A stretch of DNA of 64,000 bases from positions 20,439 to 84,438 of the forward strand of contig CAJTXY010000001.1 of assembly GCA_910583685.1 (NCBI GenBank), in the 5' to 3' direction. Position numbers and translations under genes: made by a program. Source of the stretch: an uncultured Bacilli bacterium (lineage in GTDB: Bacteria; Bacillota_I; Bacilli_A; RF39; UBA660). Positions 7,703 through 17,206 of this stretch are shown here, piece after piece (positions within the stretch are counted from its first letter, which is position 1; every line of letters begins with the position of its first letter). The notes under the pieces are model-generated. The model ran no database searches. It was not told the origin of the DNA and saw only the letters and a list, made by a program, of their open reading frames with translations.

Positions 7703-9880
7703 TTATATAATTACGGTTTGGATTGTTTTTGCAACAGATAACACAACTGAAGTTAATGCATCTGGAATTTCTGTTTTATCCCTTGAAGTGATGCCTCCAT
7801 TTAATTCACTCTTAATTTTGTCAATGTCAATATCAATCATAATATTTACACGATTACCATAACCATCTTTTAATCTTACAGTATCCATCATTGACTCCTC
7901 GTATATTTTAGAGAAAATTTTGGAATTGCCTACTAATGTCCATCCCCTTGGTAAAAAGACACTTCGATTTGTTGTGATTGTTACTTTTACCTTGCCATCT
8001 TCTGTTAGACTATATTTAATATCAGAAATCTCTGGATTCTCTTTGTTGATATCAAACACTTCATATTCTACTTCTGCTATATTTCCAAGTTTATCTTGAA
8101 CTTTTACTGTAGCCTTCGTATTTTCCGTAAACACTTTAGAGATTGATTTTTGATCATTTGATAAAGTCCATCCATTTTTCAAGTCTTCTAATTCTTCATC
8201 TGCCGATATCGTTACTATTACATCCTTATTTGTTTTGATATGATCTGCATTACTAGTTGTAATTTTGATACCTGATACTTCACGATCTATATTAGAAACT
8301 ATACATTCTACCTCTATTTGATTTCCTGCTAGGTCCTCAATTGTTACTGTTTCTTCACCATTTTCTGTAAACAGCTTTGTAATTTCTGTCTTTGTAGTAT
8401 TGTAATTCCAATCTTCATTTCCTATTACCTTTATTTCTTCATCCGCAATAATTTTTCCAAGTACATCTTTATTGGTTTTTTGCATTGGACTAACCATAAA
8501 AATCGCCTTTGGTGGTGTTTTATCAATGTTATTTATTTCAATTGTAATATAGCCTGTATTTTGATAAGCGTCTGTCAGTTTTACTTTCTCTATCGTGTTT
8601 TTCTTATAGACTTTTCTAAAGACTGTTGAATTCTGCACCATTTGCCAGCCACTTGGAGCGAAAATAGATTTGTTCGTAGTGATAATAACTTCCACATCAC
8701 CATTTGTAAGTTCTCTTGTACTATAAGTAATTCCATTTTCTACAATGGCTGGAATTTCTTTACTAATATCAAACACTTCGTAATTTGCCTTCACTGCATT
8801 TCCTGCTAAATCTTTTATTTCTAGTTCTCCTGTAGTATTGGCAGCGAAAACTTTACTTAATTCTAAACCATTATCTGATAGTTTCCAACCTGAGACTGGT
8901 TGTAATTTCTCATTTGCTGTTATAAAAATAGTGACATCTTGATTCGTCTTTTCTCCATTATTACTACTTTTCACCGTAACAAGTGGTGCGGTTTTATCAA
9001 TGGTAAATACTAGTGTTGCTTTTTGATAAGCACAATCTACCACCGTTACTTCGTATTTCCCCTCTGTTTGAAACGAAAGTGTCTTTTCTAAAGATACTGT
9101 TTTTCCATTTACCTGGATCTCTTTTAGATTTTCTTCCTCAATTGTAAGAATAACATCATAGTTTACAATCGCGTTATTTGCTACTCCTGTTAATATAGGT
9201 TTTTTATTGTCATCTAAAATGATATTTAGGTTATCTAATTTTGATTTTAGTTCCAACTTTACCTTACTATCATCGATATTTTCAACTAAGGCATTTATAT
9301 TTTGTTTATCTCTATATTCTCTTGCCTCTAAAATTTCATCTCTGCTCTTTGCTGCATTTACTTTTTCCTGCAATGTTTCTACTAATTTTCTTATATCAGC
9401 ATACGGATCTTTTTCATCAGGAGAATCTGGATCTGTTGATCCTCCTGGCTTATCTGGTTTATCTGGAGTTTCTGGTTTATCTGGTTGATTTTCATTGTTA
9501 TTATCAGGATCTGTACTTTCTCCAGGTTTACCAGGTGTATCTGGATGGGTTATATTTCCTGAATCCGGATTTTGACTATTTTCATTTCCTGTAATCATAT
9601 CTGCTACTGGCGGAATTGTTACATTTTGATAGACAAAGTTTTGAATTCCTTTGGCATTATTTTGTTGTTTCCAGATATCTTGTGTCAAGTCAGTAGAAGA
9701 ATTTTCTGTAAGCCCTTCTTTGGTTTCATTTTCAGAAATCGTTTTCCCTTCTTCTGGTATATATCTATTTTCTACTTCTTCTTCCAATTCTAAATACTCT
9801 TCATTTGGATTTGCAAATACGAAAGTACCCAATCCTAAAAATAAAATAATCGCAATGATCCCTATTTTTTTCTTATTCAT
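7703..9880 (-). CDS. Secreted multi-repeat Ig-like surface protein
   Basis: 725 residues. A signal peptide (KKK then IGIIAIILFLGLGTFVFA) with a likely cleavage after AFA-type residues near 23. Next come an acidic low-complexity region, a Pro/Asp/Gly-rich linker at about residues 100-160 and a helical stretch. Then five tandem ~90-residue beta-rich repeats cover about residues 310-690. Each repeat has a GW(K/T)L...F..N/..DLAGN or DAYGN-like core and ends in an (F/I)DI-K-type linker; the forms D(K/L)AGN and D(A/G)Y.N alternate. No LPXTG or lipobox is seen, so anchoring is unclear. It has its own ribosome site (GGGAG), and a terminator lies between it and the signal peptidase gene upstream, so it is probably transcribed separately from the adjoining SipW/TasA locus. 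Confidence 0.75.
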   Translation of the reverse strand: MNKKKIGIIAIILFLGLGTFVFANPNEEYLELEEEVENRYIPEEGKTISENETKEGLTENSSTDLTQDIWKQQNNAKGIQNFVYQNVTIPPVADMITGNENSQNPDSGNITHPDTPGKPGESTDPDNNNENQPDKPETPDKPDKPGGSTDPDSPDEKDPYADIRKLVETLQEKVNAAKSRDEILEAREYRDKQNINALVENIDDSKVKLELKSKLDNLNIILDDNKKPILTGVANNAIVNYDVILTIEEENLKEIQVNGKTVSLEKTLSFQTEGKYEVTVVDCAYQKATLVFTIDKTAPLVTVKSSNNGEKTNQDVTIFITANEKLQPVSGWKLSDNGLELSKVFAANTTGELEIKDLAGNAVKANYEVFDISKEIPAIVENGITYSTRELTNGDVEVIITTNKSIFAPSGWQMVQNSTVFRKVYKKNTIEKVKLTDAYQNTGYITIEINNIDKTPPKAIFMVSPMQKTNKDVLGKIIADEEIKVIGNEDWNYNTTKTEITKLFTENGEETVTIEDLAGNQIEVECIVSNIDREVSGIKITTSNADHIKTNKDVIVTISADEELEDLKNGWTLSNDQKSISKVFTENTKATVKVQDKLGNIAEVEYEVFDINKENPEISDIKYSLTEDGKVKVTITTNRSVFLPRGWTLVGNSKIFSKIYEESMMDTVRLKDGYGNRVNIMIDIDIDKIKSELNGGITSRDKTEIPDALTSVVLSVAKTIQTVII

Positions 9881-9920
9881 AACTCATACTCCCTACTATC
9901 CTATGTTATTCAAATATATC

Positions 9921-9954
9921 AAAAAAAAAGAGAAAATTCAATCTTTTTCTCTTT
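9921..9954 (-). terminator. Terminator at the end of the signal-peptidase/TasA operon
   Basis: Arms AAAGAGAAA and TTTCTCTTT around a short loop. On the minus strand the stem is followed by nine T residues, about 60 bases past the lepB-like stop. Confidence 0.75.
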
Positions 9955-10011
9955 AAATTTTCTAATTTCTACCATCTGTCTATAAATATGCTGTTATTTT
10001 ATATAAATAAA

Positions 10012-10542
10012 TTATGATATTAATTTGATACGGTTTATAGGAAAAATACGCAATGAGATTTTTCCTGTGATGTCACTTTTTTTAATAAGTCCTATTTTTC
10101 TACTGTCTAGGGAGTTTGTCCTATTATCGCCTAGTACTAAATACATATCTTTGGGTATTACATCATAGCCTATATCTTTTAAATGAAAATCTTTATATTT
10201 TAACTTTGTAGAAATATACTTTTCTTGATATTTCTTACCGTTAATATGTAACTGGCTGTCTATGATATCGATATGCTCCCCTGGTAGTCCAATAATACGT
10301 TTGATTAAATATTTGGTATCTGCATACTTTAATGAGACTACATCCCCTCTTTCTATTTCAAAAAAGCGGTATCTCAGTTTATTTAAAATCAATACTTCTC
10401 CATCTTTTAATGTGGGACTCATAGAGTCTCCTACTACTTGGGTGATGGATGCTACATAGAAAATAATAAACAAAATTAATATAATTACAATTGCATACTT
10501 TGCTATATCAAAGAATAATTCCCGAATATCTAACCAATCCAT
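10012..10542 (-). CDS. lepB: Signal peptidase I (Ser/Lys type)
   Basis: 176 residues, one N-terminal membrane segment. Removes signal peptides at the outer face of the membrane. The catalytic Ser is in GDSMSPTL near residue 45 and the catalytic Lys in YLIKRIIGLPGE near residue 85; the box GDNRTNSLDSR lies near 140. The start at 10542 has AAGGAG six bases upstream, while an ATG 57 bases earlier has none. It is the last gene of the packed set that runs down from 13500. This is the conventional Ser/Lys enzyme, in contrast to the two SipW-type enzymes in the same locus, so the locus encodes two mechanistic classes of signal peptidase. Confidence 0.92.
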   Translation of the reverse strand: MDWLDIRELFFDIAKYAIVIILILFIIFYVASITQVVGDSMSPTLKDGEVLILNKLRYRFFEIERGDVVSLKYADTKYLIKRIIGLPGEHIDIIDSQLHINGKKYQEKYISTKLKYKDFHLKDIGYDVIPKDMYLVLGDNRTNSLDSRKIGLIKKSDITGKISLRIFPINRIKLIS

Positions 10543-10612
10543 ATAATACTCCTTACTACTATCAGACATCATTATATACCAGCAATTCTTAGAATGCAAG
10601 AGTATTTAGTTA

Positions 10613-12214
10613 CTATTCTATTTGTTGTTCTTCTGATGTTACGTGATCACTTATAATTTCCTGTTCTTGTGGTGGTACTGTTACATTCGTGGTGGAGTAA
10701 TCGCTTACATTGCCATTTTCTTCTGCTGGCGGCTCATTTATTACAGCAGGCGGCTCCTCTTCTTGTTTTTTTGTCACTTGAAAAGTAAGGTAACCATCTA
10801 ATACTTGATAGGTATCATTTTGTCTTTCCCAGGCAAATTTGTCACAGAGAGTGTTCATTAATGAAATTACATCCATTTGTGCAACATCTCGAGTGTCATA
10901 GTAAACTTGAATTTCATAGGAATCCGTTTGTTCTATTATAGATACTGGCATAATAAAGGCTTCATTATAACCTTCTTTTAATACAATTTCTAACAGTATG
11001 CTACCGTTCTCATCCCCTACTACAAATTGTTTTTTATCACTAAGGGCGGCCTCATAAGTCATCGATACCCAATTTAAAATATCTTCCTGTTCTAGTAATT
11101 GTGCTTTTAGGGCATTAGAAAGAGTAGAATTCTGATTAATTGCTGTTTTAAAGAATTCTTTTTTCTTATCAGACTCTGGAGAATATAGTGTAACAGAAGA
11201 GTCCGTAACTAATTCATATGCCTTTTCCATTAGACTCTCATCCAATACTAGTTTTCCTTCTGTTTTATCAAGAGTGATTCCTGGTACTACTATTTGTCCA
11301 TTCCATAGTGCATAAATACCATCTGTAGAGGCAATATAGTTAGAAATAAGATAGTAATTATCACGATTATTAAAACAATAATATTCTGCTAAATAGTATT
11401 CAAATGTCTCTTCAATGGATGTTTTCTCATCTGTTGTAAAATACATAACATTTTTATCCACTTGGTTTATATTCTCATAATAGGTACGTGCGTAGCCAAG
11501 GAAGCTATCTAAAACGACATAATTATAGTCATAATAATCACGGTAATCAATTTGAAGTCCTAAAATTTCATTTGGATTTTCGCAAGCTTTGATGTAACTT
11601 TCTATTTCCTCTTTATAAGCATAAAGATATGGGTTATTTATCAACAAATTTTGAATTAGACTATCTTGAAATTGCAACATAGTTTCATCTGTGGTATCCT
11701 TCTCTTCTAATTCTACAGATTTGGAAATAGGTTCTAAGTAGTGATATTCTTTATATAAAAAATATGCTTCATTCTCTATACTTTCCAATGCCGATACCGA
11801 AACATCCAACTTGCTTTCTTCTGTTATAATTTCACTTGTTTGTAAATTGCATATAAATTCTACTTTTATTTTTTCTTCTTCCTCAGGAATGATGAGGCTA
11901 TTTTCAACTAAAGTCTCACAACCATTAGGAAGTACTAATTTATAGTTAGAGCTCTCATTTGTCATTACATTAGTACTGTCCTTAGGGATGAAAAGAGAGA
12001 ATGTTGCTGTTTCTGTCTCAAGTTGTTCAAGGGTTATAGTGCCAACATCACTTTGTTTTTGAAAGGCTAATGTAGAATGATATTTTAAATAATCTGTTCT
12101 TTTTTCTTGATATTTTGCATTAGACTCAGGACAATGAAAAAGAAAGAAAGATACAAAGAATAAAAAGACAAGACAACTTGTTTGAATGGTACTTTTATAT
12201 ACTTTATTTTTCAT
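10613..12214 (-). CDS. Secreted protein of unknown function in the TasA/SipW locus
   Basis: 533 residues, no recognised family. N-terminal signal sequence (KNKVYKSTIQ then a hydrophobic stretch LVFLFFVSFFLFHC) ending near SNAKYQE, which recalls the AKY motif after TasA-type leaders. The middle is acidic, Tyr-rich and largely helical. The last ~45 residues are Pro/Glu-rich (EEEPPAVINEPPAEE), a likely wall-spanning or flexible tail with no sorting motif. It starts one base after the TasA-like stop: the upstream gene's last codons (Lys-Gly-Gly-Lys) themselves supply the GGAGG ribosome site, so the two are made together. A role as an accessory subunit or as cargo of the matrix is inferred only from position. 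Confidence 0.7.
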   Translation of the reverse strand: MKNKVYKSTIQTSCLVFLFFVSFFLFHCPESNAKYQEKRTDYLKYHSTLAFQKQSDVGTITLEQLETETATFSLFIPKDSTNVMTNESSNYKLVLPNGCETLVENSLIIPEEEEKIKVEFICNLQTSEIITEESKLDVSVSALESIENEAYFLYKEYHYLEPISKSVELEEKDTTDETMLQFQDSLIQNLLINNPYLYAYKEEIESYIKACENPNEILGLQIDYRDYYDYNYVVLDSFLGYARTYYENINQVDKNVMYFTTDEKTSIEETFEYYLAEYYCFNNRDNYYLISNYIASTDGIYALWNGQIVVPGITLDKTEGKLVLDESLMEKAYELVTDSSVTLYSPESDKKKEFFKTAINQNSTLSNALKAQLLEQEDILNWVSMTYEAALSDKKQFVVGDENGSILLEIVLKEGYNEAFIMPVSIIEQTDSYEIQVYYDTRDVAQMDVISLMNTLCDKFAWERQNDTYQVLDGYLTFQVTKKQEEEPPAVINEPPAEENGNVSDYSTTNVTVPPQEQEIISDHVTSEEQQIE

Positions 12215-12215
12215 A

Positions 12216-12824
12216 TTACTTTCCTCCTTTTAATTGTACTGCTGAATAATCAACGGTCACTACCTGTTTTGATATTTCATTTTTCTCTTGATATTCATAA
12301 TAAGGAATTTCTTGATTATGATAAACTAGATTATCTCCCTTATACTTCACAATCAGCTTATAATAGGTATTTTTTCCCTCATTAGGTGCTTTTACTGTTT
12401 CTAATTTTATTTCATTTAAAGTTCTTTTTCCCGTTAAGTCAATCTCTTCATAAGTGCCTTCTTCCCCGCTCTTAGCATATAAGCCAACGATTTCAAAATC
12501 AGTGGCAACTGAAATGGAAAGCACGAAGAAAACACTTACTTCAAATTCCGTAGAGGCTTTGAAATAATAAGGGATTTCAGTGGCTGGACGATAGTGTCCT
12601 GCCTCACAAATCTCCTCACCTTCTCCAGGATTACATCCATCTACATTAAAGTAGTCAATATCGATATTGAACTTTGCTACACGTGCTGAAGATTCGCTAC
12701 TAAGCATAGAAACATATTTAGAATAAGTTACTACTGTGGTAAATAGTAATAAAACTCCAATATACATTCCTAAATAACGATAGAATTTTCTTCTGAAATG
12801 TTCATTATGAAATAAATTTTTCAC
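12216..12824 (-). CDS. TasA/camelysin-like exported protein (second copy)
   Basis: 202 residues from a GTG with GAGGGTGAT upstream. A basic N-terminus and one hydrophobic segment (LGMYIGVLLLFTTVVTYS) are followed by SKYVS and SARVAKFNID. This is the hallmark of TasA/CalY-type SipW substrates, in which a leader ends before an (A/S)KY motif and mature chains begin near ARVA.F. The remainder is beta-rich, with one Cys pair (CNPGEGEEIC). In Bacillus, TasA and CalY are matrix fibre proteins processed by SipW; the same role is inferred. It sits six bases behind the second SipW gene, the usual pairing. Confidence 0.75.
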   Translation of the reverse strand: MKNLFHNEHFRRKFYRYLGMYIGVLLLFTTVVTYSKYVSMLSSESSARVAKFNIDIDYFNVDGCNPGEGEEICEAGHYRPATEIPYYFKASTEFEVSVFFVLSISVATDFEIVGLYAKSGEEGTYEEIDLTGKRTLNEIKLETVKAPNEGKNTYYKLIVKYKGDNLVYHNQEIPYYEYQEKNEISKQVVTVDYSAVQLKGGK

Positions 12825-12830
12825 AGATAA

Positions 12831-13490
12831 TCACCCTCTTCGTTGTTTTCTTTTGGCCCTCTTCTTTCTTTTTTTATTTTTTTTATTCTTTTTTATTGAA
12901 GTAGTTAGAATTTCCTTTTTTGCACTTATTTTCTTTCGGCTTTCATTTGGATTTTCTAAATACTTTAAAAACTCTTGATATTCTTTAGTATCCGCTAACA
13001 CAACTTCTTCGTTTGGCATTGTCAAATAAGAAATGGTAGCTATGAGTGTAATTATTATAATCACGATCAGTGGATTTTTTAACAGAGCAATCACTTTCCC
13101 TGCTCCTCTTATATGAAAGATATATTTTCCAACAATTTTGTCCTTTTTTGTTTTGCCATCTTCTGTATGATTATGGTCTCCTTTTGTTATCACTGCTTCT
13201 TTTTCGGCGGCAACAATACGATGGGTTACAAAACTTCCTTCCTTATCATAAAAAGTGATAATATCATCTTTTTTATACTTTTTGTCTTTCATATCAATAA
13301 TGATATAATCACTTTTTTGCAAGGTCGGTTCCATAGAAGATGATACGACTTCTAACATTGCATAACCAAAAAATGGAGCAAGCGGTTTTTTCAATATCTT
13401 GAAACAGACAAAATTATAAATATTTATTAAAATAATTAAAGTCAGGAAAAGGCCACTAAATATTACGGTTATTTTTCTGAATCTTTTCAT
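12831..13490 (-). CDS. sipW: SipW-type signal peptidase (second copy)
   Basis: 219 residues. ER/archaeal-type signal peptidase with a Ser-His arrangement: SSSMEPTL near residue 50 holds the nucleophile Ser, FVTHRIV near 90 holds the His that replaces the bacterial Lys, and TKGDHN follows. It has an N-terminal membrane segment and a second one (LIVIIIITLIATIS) near residue 145. A strongly basic Lys/Arg tail ends the protein and is presumably cytoplasmic. SipW enzymes process TasA-like proteins, and a TasA-like gene follows six bases downstream. Its GGAGGG site overlaps the stop of the 948-residue gene. Confidence 0.9.
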   Translation of the reverse strand: MKRFRKITVIFSGLFLTLIILINIYNFVCFKILKKPLAPFFGYAMLEVVSSSMEPTLQKSDYIIIDMKDKKYKKDDIITFYDKEGSFVTHRIVAAEKEAVITKGDHNHTEDGKTKKDKIVGKYIFHIRGAGKVIALLKNPLIVIIIITLIATISYLTMPNEEVVLADTKEYQEFLKYLENPNESRKKISAKKEILTTSIKKNKKNKKRKKRAKRKQRRG

Positions 13491-13499
13491 TTTTCCCTC

Positions 13500-16346
13500 C
13501 TACTTACAAAGTTTATTTGTTTTAAAATGAAGGGCAACTGATAAAAAATAACGATCGTTTAAAGTTTCATCAAATTTTGCTTGTGCTGCTTGATTTCCAA
13601 TTAGTGTATCTAATTTATCGGACTCAGAATCCATCTCTACCCATTTCCAGAAAATCGTAATTGGTGCTTCTTCTCCTTTTTTAAGGGTAATTGGCTGATT
13701 GAAATTGATTTTCTTTCCTTTGTAATTAGGAAGAGTTGGATCTACATCATAATTTAGAACCTGATATTGATCTAGATTTCCATAATAGTAATAGGCTTCT
13801 TTTCCTAAGGCAGGAATATGTCTTACAATATACCCCATATTCAAGCACCCTTTTTTAGGAATACAAATGGTATCTTCTAATAATGTCATTCCTGTAAGGG
13901 TAATGGAGTCTGCATATTCATTTTTAAAGTTTGCAATGTAGTAGCCTTTGGCACCTGGGTAAATGACTTTATCTTTATGATATTGGTTGTAGTATTCCTC
14001 ATTATGGAAAATCGGAACATCTTTTAGCCATAAGACCTCTTCCAAAAGATCATCTGTTATGGGAATAGAAACCGAGTCATAAATTGCAAATAATTCTAAA
14101 TCATCATCCAAGTTTTCAATTATTTTTTTATCTGACCGATTATATAGAATTGGTCCATCTATAGTCTTACTATAGCCAAGGAACTTATAATATTTACAGT
14201 GATCCTTCTCATCTAACTTATATGGTTCATCATAGTCAGATAAGTCGATCTTTTCATCAGCAGAAATTTCGAATTGATAGTGATCTTCTGCTGCGTTGAA
14301 TTGACCACCATTAGCAGAAAGAAAAACTGAATATTTACGAATTATTTCAATAGGAATCGATAAATTTTCAAATTCCTTTCCATTTAATACTCCACGAATA
14401 GTCAAAGTGGCTCCTCCAGGATTATTTCCATAAACCCCAATTGGTAAATAGCTTGGTGCTTCCTCAGAAGAGTCATAGGCAAGATATTCGATATTCTGAT
14501 CGTTAGTAGAAACAATGATACAAGTGTCTTGTTGCTTCAAAGAACATATTTTAATTTCCTTTTTATCATCACTTTCACTGACGGAAACTTTTCCTGTAAA
14601 TATATTTGTATTTAGAATAACATCTATATTTCCGCGAATATTTCCCGTTTCATCTTTAGAAACACTCATCTGGTATTTATCTTTTGAGGAATTTAAGTAT
14701 GCTTTCACATCATCAAATATAACTGTTGTTGTAGTAGAGGCATCTTGGTAATCTAGAGAGAGTTTTATACTCTGATTCAGAAATTTGTCCTTTAAAGTCT
14801 CGTCTGGTTTTAATACTAAAACTCCCTTTTCAGGATTTTCCACTGAAATTACAGACGAAAATTTTTCGGAAATACTAGCACTAATTTTTGAATGATCATA
14901 ATCAGTCGTTTCTATTCCATTCTTATATACTTTATATAAGATTGCAAAATCCAAGTTTTCTGTATACATCGAAAATTGGTATAAATTGCGATCAAATTTC
15001 AAAGTATATTTCGATTCCCTGTAAATATTAACAATGTAGTCTTTTAATGTTCCATCTTCAGCTCGAACTGTTATTACGACCTTGTTATCTCCATACTTTA
15101 AGTCTAAATCCTTTAAAGAAGATACTTTCTTTCCATTGTAGGTAATTTCTGCTTTGCTACTCTCGGCAATTGCTTTGATATCAATTTTATCTGTATTTGC
15201 ATCTACTACTACCTTGTACTCTGTTTTCTCTTTTGAAAAATCGGGACTCAATTTACCTACACTTACTTGAATATCTTTCAAGTAGGCATTTGTATCTTTT
15301 TTCGCATCTTCCTTTTTCTCACGATGAATTGTAATGGTATAGCTTTTTGTTGAACCATCTTCCGCCCGAACTGTTATTACTACTGTGTTGTCACCATACT
15401 GAAGAGGAAAATCTTTTAGCGAAGATAGCTTCTTTCCATTATAGGTAATCACTGCGTTGCCACTTTCGGCAATTGCTCGTATATCGATTTTGTCAACACT
15501 GGATCCTACCTGTACATAATAAGATGTACGATAAGGAGAGAATTTAGGAGACAAAGTTCCTGTACTTAGTTTAATATCTTTTAAGTTGCAATTTGCATCT
15601 TTATGTTTCTTTATTGTAATTTCATTTATTACTGTCAACAAGTATTTGGCCTTATATGTTTTGCCACGATAGCGAAGTGTTAATGTGATTGTTACTTTTC
15701 CTGTTTTAAATGCAGTAATTTTAAAATAACCATCTTTCAGCTCCACTTTTGCAATATGCTCATCACTAGAAGAAACCTTAGGACGGCCGCTTAGCCCAAT
15801 AAATTGGTAGGTTACAAGCTTCTCATTCGTTTCTGCTAAGTTTATTGTCCCTTTTTGAGAAGATAGCTTAATAGAAGGTGCCACTTTTGTCTTTCCTACT
15901 TTAGCCAAAAGCGTCGCTTCATAGTGCATATGATTTGTTGTAGTTTGTAAGACTACTGTAACCGTTCCTTTTTTATGAGTATTGATTACAACATATTTTC
16001 CTACTACATAGCAGGTTGCTACAGAGGCATCACTTGTAGTACAAGAAAACTTTTGAGGTTTTATTTTTTTATATGAAAATCCTACTTTAGCTTTTTCTCC
16101 CACAGAAAGTTCCACGTAGTTTCTATCAAATTTTAACTCTTTATTTCGACGGGTTTCTAAATCTAGAATTTCTTTCTCAATGGTATAATCCCCTTGATTA
16201 AAGAACTCATCCCCAATTTTGCCAAAAAACATAGAAGTACAACTGCAACTGGTAAGTAAAGTTATCAGAATAAGAATAATCATAATAGCATAGATGATAA
16301 TATGTCTCATTCGGTTTTTGTCTTCTTGCTTTTCATCATGTATCAT
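13500..16346 (-). CDS. Large multidomain surface protein with cadherin-like beta-sandwich repeats
   Basis: 948 residues. The N-terminus has one hydrophobic segment ending LLTSCSC, a lipobox-like L-T-S-C near residue 33, so it is either a lipoprotein or membrane-anchored. After BIG2-like sandwich domains (~45-250) come two similar ~90-residue repeats (~255-440) sharing LKDI.(L/V)S.G.LSP.FS, AITYNGKK.SSLKD and VVITVRAEDG; these match cadherin-like beta-sandwich domains. A Listeria-Bacteroides-type segment (LSANGGQF...YKFLGYSKT) is near residue 700. The last ~140 residues (PGAKGYY, ITIFWKWVEMDSESDKLDT) resemble the end of the TasA-like protein at 16441. A structural or adaptor role in the surface layer is inferred from position and domains. 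Confidence 0.75.
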   Translation of the reverse strand: MIHDEKQEDKNRMRHIIIYAIMIILILITLLTSCSCTSMFFGKIGDEFFNQGDYTIEKEILDLETRRNKELKFDRNYVELSVGEKAKVGFSYKKIKPQKFSCTTSDASVATCYVVGKYVVINTHKKGTVTVVLQTTTNHMHYEATLLAKVGKTKVAPSIKLSSQKGTINLAETNEKLVTYQFIGLSGRPKVSSSDEHIAKVELKDGYFKITAFKTGKVTITLTLRYRGKTYKAKYLLTVINEITIKKHKDANCNLKDIKLSTGTLSPKFSPYRTSYYVQVGSSVDKIDIRAIAESGNAVITYNGKKLSSLKDFPLQYGDNTVVITVRAEDGSTKSYTITIHREKKEDAKKDTNAYLKDIQVSVGKLSPDFSKEKTEYKVVVDANTDKIDIKAIAESSKAEITYNGKKVSSLKDLDLKYGDNKVVITVRAEDGTLKDYIVNIYRESKYTLKFDRNLYQFSMYTENLDFAILYKVYKNGIETTDYDHSKISASISEKFSSVISVENPEKGVLVLKPDETLKDKFLNQSIKLSLDYQDASTTTTVIFDDVKAYLNSSKDKYQMSVSKDETGNIRGNIDVILNTNIFTGKVSVSESDDKKEIKICSLKQQDTCIIVSTNDQNIEYLAYDSSEEAPSYLPIGVYGNNPGGATLTIRGVLNGKEFENLSIPIEIIRKYSVFLSANGGQFNAAEDHYQFEISADEKIDLSDYDEPYKLDEKDHCKYYKFLGYSKTIDGPILYNRSDKKIIENLDDDLELFAIYDSVSIPITDDLLEEVLWLKDVPIFHNEEYYNQYHKDKVIYPGAKGYYIANFKNEYADSITLTGMTLLEDTICIPKKGCLNMGYIVRHIPALGKEAYYYYGNLDQYQVLNYDVDPTLPNYKGKKINFNQPITLKKGEEAPITIFWKWVEMDSESDKLDTLIGNQAAQAKFDETLNDRYFLSVALHFKTNKLCK

Positions 16347-16379
16347 TTTATTCGCATCCTTTCTTAATATTTAAGTTTC

Positions 16380-16434
16380 AAATAAACCTACGAGTTATTT
16401 TTCATAGGCTTATTTGGAAGTTAAATAAACTTCC
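16380..16434 (-). promoter_or_regulatory. Two consecutive hairpins between the TasA-like and 948-residue genes
   Basis: Read on the minus strand, the first stem GGAAGTT/AACTTCC (16416-16434) is followed by a second of AAATAA-CCTA with TAGG-TTATTT (16380-16415). Neither has a clear T tail. Such a pair after a highly expressed fibre gene usually acts as partial terminator or mRNA stabiliser, giving more of the first product. That role is inference. Confidence 0.45.
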
Positions 16435-16440
16435 ACTTTA

Positions 16441-17145
16441 TTATTTAGTTGGTTTCTTTTCAGATTGAACAACATCAATCTTAACGCTAAGTGTAACATT
16501 TGCTTGTGCTCCTGTTGAACCATCTTTAGCAATACCATTTCCTAAATTAGTATCTTCTGCGTCATCACCATCGATAACCCATTCCCAACCGATTACATAA
16601 GTATGGTTAGGAGCAGTATTTGCTGCGTAAACTCCATTAAGCTCAGATCCAATTCCATTGATTAAGGCATTAATGTCGTTGTACTTTTCAGCATCAGTAA
16701 AGGCAAGAGATTGGAATGTAGCTCCTGTTAGAGTTTGTCCAGTTACATCTCTTAGATAATATTTCATTTGACCATTACCTTTTGTAGTAATTTCATCAAC
16801 TGAAGAATTATCGCTTACTGTTAATTCATAGTTTGTTTCTGGTTTATTTTCACCTAAAGTGAATGTATAAATTCCAGAAGTACCTGGTGCTACCACTTTA
16901 TCAGTACCATTTGCAGATTCAACATCAACAGCATTATCTTGTCCTGCTAATGTAGTAGTATAAGATGCTGCAAATAAATTGATTTCGATTTCCTTATCGT
17001 TTTCAAATCCCCAAACGGCAACACGTGCAGAATCAGTGAAAGAAAAATCTCCCACATATTTTGCATAAGTACCACTTACAGAATAACTAGTAATACCAAC
17101 AAGTGCTAACAATGCACAAAGAACTGTCATTTTCTTTTTCATCAT
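16441..17145 (-). CDS. TasA/camelysin-like exported protein (first copy)
   Basis: 234 residues. Leader MMKKKM then VLCALLALVGITSYSVSG, with TYAKYVGDFSFTDSARVAVW straight after, the typical SipW-substrate junction. The mature part is Asn/Thr/Gly-rich and beta-rich, with APGTSGIYTFTLG and YVIGWEWVIDGDD motifs as in TasA/CalY proteins. The start at 17145 is set by GGAGG five bases upstream; a GTG six bases earlier overlaps that site. It lies 61 bases after the first SipW gene. By analogy it is the main subunit of an extracellular fibre or matrix. No amyloid or fibre property can be read from sequence alone. Confidence 0.85.
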   Translation of the reverse strand: MMKKKMTVLCALLALVGITSYSVSGTYAKYVGDFSFTDSARVAVWGFENDKEIEINLFAASYTTTLAGQDNAVDVESANGTDKVVAPGTSGIYTFTLGENKPETNYELTVSDNSSVDEITTKGNGQMKYYLRDVTGQTLTGATFQSLAFTDAEKYNDINALINGIGSELNGVYAANTAPNHTYVIGWEWVIDGDDAEDTNLGNGIAKDGSTGAQANVTLSVKIDVVQSEKKPTK

Positions 17146-17206
17146 TGTCACCTCCTTTCTTAGATGTCATTTATATGTAAACCCTATAAAAGGTGTTTAC
17201 CAGTAA

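Noticed and set aside
12182..13343. Plus-strand frames of 60-80 codons across the TasA/SipW locus
   Set aside because: All are reverse shadows of genes with signal peptides and catalytic motifs on the minus strand.
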